From Phytohabitans kaempferiae (GTDB taxonomy: Bacteria; Actinomycetota; Actinomycetes; Mycobacteriales; Micromonosporaceae), in assembly GCF_042433955.1 (NCBI RefSeq), contig NZ_JBHLUH010000064.1:85019-149018 (forward strand): a DNA stretch of 64,000 bases, read 5' to 3'. A model generated the notes under the pieces. That model worked only from the letters and a program-made list of their open reading frames with translations, did no database searches and was not told where the DNA came from. Both the position numbers and the translations under genes were made by a program. Positions 61,817 to 64,000 of this stretch are shown here, piece by piece; the first letter of the stretch is position 1; every line of letters begins with the position of its first letter.

Positions 61817-62902
61817 ATGACGACCCGAGCTGTCGCATGGGTCGCGCTCGCCGCGTCCACCATCGTGCTGCTCTGCTCCGGCGCGATCGGCGCCATCATC
61901 GGCACCGGCGCCGCCAGCAGCTGCCCACCACCCTCGCCGGCCGTCTCCGGCACCAGCCCACCCAGATCCGGCCCGCCGACCCCGAACGCATCCCAGCGGC
62001 CCGTCGGCCGCTGGACCAGCGAGCAGGTGACCAACGCCGCCACCATCGTCAAGGTCGGCGCCGACCTTGACGTACCGCGCCGAGGATGGGTGGTCGCGCT
62101 CGCCACCGCCATGCAGGAATCCTCCCTGCGGAACCTCCCCGGAGGCGACCGCGACTCCATCGGCCTGTTCCAACAACGACCCTCACAAGGCTGGGGCACC
62201 CCCACCCAACTGGCCGACCCCGTCTACGCCGCAACCCGCTTCTACCGCGCCCTGCTCCAAATCGACGGCTGGCAGAACATGCCACTGACCCAAGCGGCGC
62301 AACAGGTACAACGCTCCGCCTACCCCCACGCCTACGCCAAATGGGAAGACGACGCCAACGCCCTACTCCAAGCTGTAGGTTCCGCGAATTGGCGAGCAAT
62401 TCCGGACGATCTTGAGCAATGCGTGAGCACTGGCGGCTGGACTGCTCCATTGCGCGCGCCGGTGGTGTCCGGGTTTCGTACGGTGGAACGGCCTGGGCAT
62501 GATGGGGTGGATCTTGGCGCGGTGCGGGGTACGGTTGTCCGCGCCGCGTCGCCGGGGCGAGTGGTTCGGATTCGTTGCAACGCGATCGACGTGCGGGATG
62601 GCGACGATTGGGGCTGCGATCGGGACGGCGATCCCAACCTCACCAGAGGTTGCGGCTGGTATCTGGATGTCGGCCACCGAGGTAACGTGACGACTCGCTA
62701 CTGTCACCTGCTCCACGAACCAGTCCTGCGGGTTGGGGATCGGGTCGCGGCTGGGCAGCCGCTGGGATATGTCGGCTCATCCGGCCGTTCCAGTGGCCCG
62801 CACCTGCATTTCGAGGTGCATGTCGGTGGCGGGCCGGTCGATCCCGAGGTTTGGATGCGTGATCACGGGGCGCCTCTGGGCATTACTGCAGGGCGAGGGT
62901 GA
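61817..62902 (+). CDS. Bifunctional peptidoglycan hydrolase (lytic transglycosylase-like and M23)
   Basis: The 361-aa protein has an N-terminal membrane anchor (WVALAASTIVLLCSGAIGA) and a proline-rich linker. A muramidase-like domain follows (ALATAMQESSLRNLPGGDRD, then SIGLFQQRPSQGWGT, the usual ES...GL.Q pattern). The C-terminal M23 endopeptidase has HDGVDLGAVRGT, TRYCHLLHEP and SSGRSSGPHLHFEVHVGG with its HxH metal ligands. Such enzymes open the wall for conjugation channels. From about 62385 on, base composition is less extreme than in the first half, hinting at mosaic origin. The end overlaps the next gene on the other strand by 20 bases. Confidence 0.88.
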   Translation: MTTRAVAWVALAASTIVLLCSGAIGAIIGTGAASSCPPPSPAVSGTSPPRSGPPTPNASQRPVGRWTSEQVTNAATIVKVGADLDVPRRGWVVALATAMQESSLRNLPGGDRDSIGLFQQRPSQGWGTPTQLADPVYAATRFYRALLQIDGWQNMPLTQAAQQVQRSAYPHAYAKWEDDANALLQAVGSANWRAIPDDLEQCVSTGGWTAPLRAPVVSGFRTVERPGHDGVDLGAVRGTVVRAASPGRVVRIRCNAIDVRDGDDWGCDRDGDPNLTRGCGWYLDVGHRGNVTTRYCHLLHEPVLRVGDRVAAGQPLGYVGSSGRSSGPHLHFEVHVGGGPVDPEVWMRDHGAPLGITAGRG

Positions 62903-63593
62903 AGCGGTCCTCGCCGCTCCGATGCGGCGCCGCCACGGTCAGCTGTCTGGCTGATGGTGAGGGTGCTGGTTCGAAGACTCGTGATTGGGTGAGGAAGCCT
63001 TGGGCGTCGGAGGATTCGCTTCCCCGTTCGCGGTATTGCGTTCCCTCGTCGTCCCACGCACGCCACCGGTGGTGTAGTCGGTGGATGTCGGTGTTCGATG
63101 CCCCCAGATGAGGGAATGCGAGCCTGATTCGGAGCGATGTCGACCAGATGTCGGCGCTGAGCAGGGTCGCGTTCTGTCCGTAGACTACGGCGGTCGCCCC
63201 GTCGAGTGGATGAACTCGGATGAGGGACGGGACGGTGTGGGTGTCGGGCATGGCTGGTTGCTGGCTGGTACTTGACCCTTCTGCTGTCTTGGCGAAGTAG
63301 GTTGGGGCAATGTGGTGTTCAGTGCTGGACGTTTCGAAACGTATCTCCTCGTAAATCCCCATGGATTGCAGGGTCCGGTCGAGATCTGTGAGGATACGTT
63401 GCATGTCGTCTTGGGTGAGGGCAGAAGCGGCCAGGAGTCCCAATGCCACACCGCGGATCTCTGACCGGTTGACGATGGCTGCCCTTTGTTGACTGGTGCG
63501 CTGTTGCGCCATTGTCAACCGGTCGGAGATGAGTTTCGTGAGGTACTCGCGTCCGTCCACGAATTCGATCCTGACGTTCCTGGTGGTTAGCAT
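62883..63593 (-). CDS. Hypothetical protein
   Basis: The 236-aa product starts at ATG 63593 (GTG at 63605 is possible). It has an N-terminal helical half (REYLTKLISDRLTMAQQRTS, GVALGLLAASALTQDDMQRI) and a strand-rich second half (VVYGQNATLLSADIWSTSLR). GC content is clearly lower than in the ICE genes. It converges on the hydrolase and probably lies outside or at the very edge of the element. No family is recognised. Confidence 0.6.
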   Translation of the reverse strand: MLTTRNVRIEFVDGREYLTKLISDRLTMAQQRTSQQRAAIVNRSEIRGVALGLLAASALTQDDMQRILTDLDRTLQSMGIYEEIRFETSSTEHHIAPTYFAKTAEGSSTSQQPAMPDTHTVPSLIRVHPLDGATAVVYGQNATLLSADIWSTSLRIRLAFPHLGASNTDIHRLHHRWRAWDDEGTQYRERGSESSDAQGFLTQSRVFEPAPSPSARQLTVAAPHRSGEDRFTLALQ

Positions 63594-63671
63594 GGTCAGG
63601 GCCACAGTCTACGCAACGGTGGGCGATCGACCCAGCGTCGGCGCGTAGCCCTCGTGTGGGCGGACGGGTTC

Positions 63672-63890
63672 CTACGAGTGTGTGGGCGGCACGTAGAGCG
63701 GTGGGTCGCTGACCGCCGAGCAGGTCAGCGATTCGGGAGAGAGCAGGATGCAGTGCTCGGGCTCTCCCGTCCAGATCCAACCGGTGGGAAGGGTCAGCGT
63801 GAACAGGCCACCCGCCCAGTAGGTTCCGGAGCAGTTGCCGGTGCCGCCGCAGATATACGAACCAACCGATTGTAGGTTCGCGTTTAACAT
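63672..63890 (-). CDS. Small cysteine-containing hypothetical protein
   Basis: The 72-aa product starts at ATG 63890 with AGAAGG six bases upstream. It has four cysteines in a loop-rich sequence (SYICGGTGNCSGTYWAGGLF, PEHCILLSPESLTC) but no signal peptide, so disulfide bonding is not assured. Its AT content is higher than that of the ICE. No function is recognised. Nothing is seen between it and the window end. Confidence 0.5.
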   Translation of the reverse strand: MLNANLQSVGSYICGGTGNCSGTYWAGGLFTLTLPTGWIWTGEPEHCILLSPESLTCSAVSDPPLYVPPTHS

Positions 63891-64000
63891 GTCGCCTTCT
63901 CATGGAGATGTCGCCCGAGATGTCGCTTGCGACATTTCCGTTCCAGCCGCGTACGGGGCGGCGAACCCGGGCCGGTTAGGCAGGTGGCTGGTCAGGATGC

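Overview
The window is high-GC DNA with frequent GTG and TTG starts, Shine-Dalgarno-led genes and many 4-bp ATGA/GTGA overlaps. It carries families typical of filamentous actinomycetes: XRE regulators with a DUF5753-like sensor half, PF04672-type methyltransferases, a CU044_5270-like protein, helicase-associated repeat helicases and Lsr2-like proteins. A member of the Micromonosporaceae or a close relative is the best guess. That rests on family content, not on a marker gene. No rRNA, tRNA or CRISPR array was recognised.

Region 1 (1-24 kb) is chromosomal accessory DNA. It holds the end of a branched-chain amino-acid ABC transporter (LivM, then a fused LivG-LivF), two small zinc-ribbon-like ORFs, a membrane-anchored PfkB-like protein, a frameshifted methyltransferase and a secreted trypsin-like protease. 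A separate tiny secreted peptide shares the protease's leader. Further on are an AlkA-like glycosylase, an 812-aa helicase with four helicase-associated repeats, a broken Nudix gene, a TraB/GumN-like protein split over two overlapping ORFs, a STAND ATPase with TPR-like repeats and two more methyltransferases. Between 19.7 and 22 kb lie fossils of an older mobile element: an integrase C-terminus, an M23 peptidase C-terminus and a GGDEF gene.

Region 2 (about 24.1-63 kb) looks like one integrative and conjugative element (ICE). It opens with a tyrosine integrase and an excisionase on the minus strand and a histone-like DNA-binding protein on the plus strand. A long minus-strand modification operon (38.9 down to 28.8 kb) follows: a degenerate and an intact DNA methyltransferase, a PP-loop (PAPS-reductase-like) enzyme, a C5-methyltransferase, an N4/N6 methyltransferase, an XF1762-type gene, unknown genes, a VUT-type queuosine-precursor transporter and a DpdA-like transglycosylase. 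Its distal half is decayed by frameshifts and by a 1.66-kb insertion. A sigma-like gene sits between two 82-bp inverted repeats, which lie upstream of the modification operon and of the divergent type IV secretion operon (pilin-like, VirB6-like, PrgI, VirB4, VirD4/TraG-like; 41.4-48.9 kb). A replication-relaxation protein follows. A phosphotransferase gene is interrupted by a 1-kb insertion sequence with terminal inverted repeats.

From 52.8 to 61.5 kb the element carries small, mostly unknown genes. Many have their own structured leader: three leaders are copies of one ~135-bp sequence, and several genes have a GC-rich hairpin just upstream of the ribosome binding site. This stretch includes an Lsr2 dimerisation domain without its DNA-binding half, a protein with two winged-helix-like ends and a GGDEF protein. 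A bifunctional peptidoglycan hydrolase, probably part of the conjugation machinery, closes the element's recognisable genes.

The logic suggested is that integrase and excisionase move the element, the type IV genes transfer it, methyltransferases modify its DNA, and Lsr2-like and histone-like proteins may counter host silencing. Single-base frameshifts are frequent in accessory genes and absent from the conjugation genes, which favours real decay over sequencing error.
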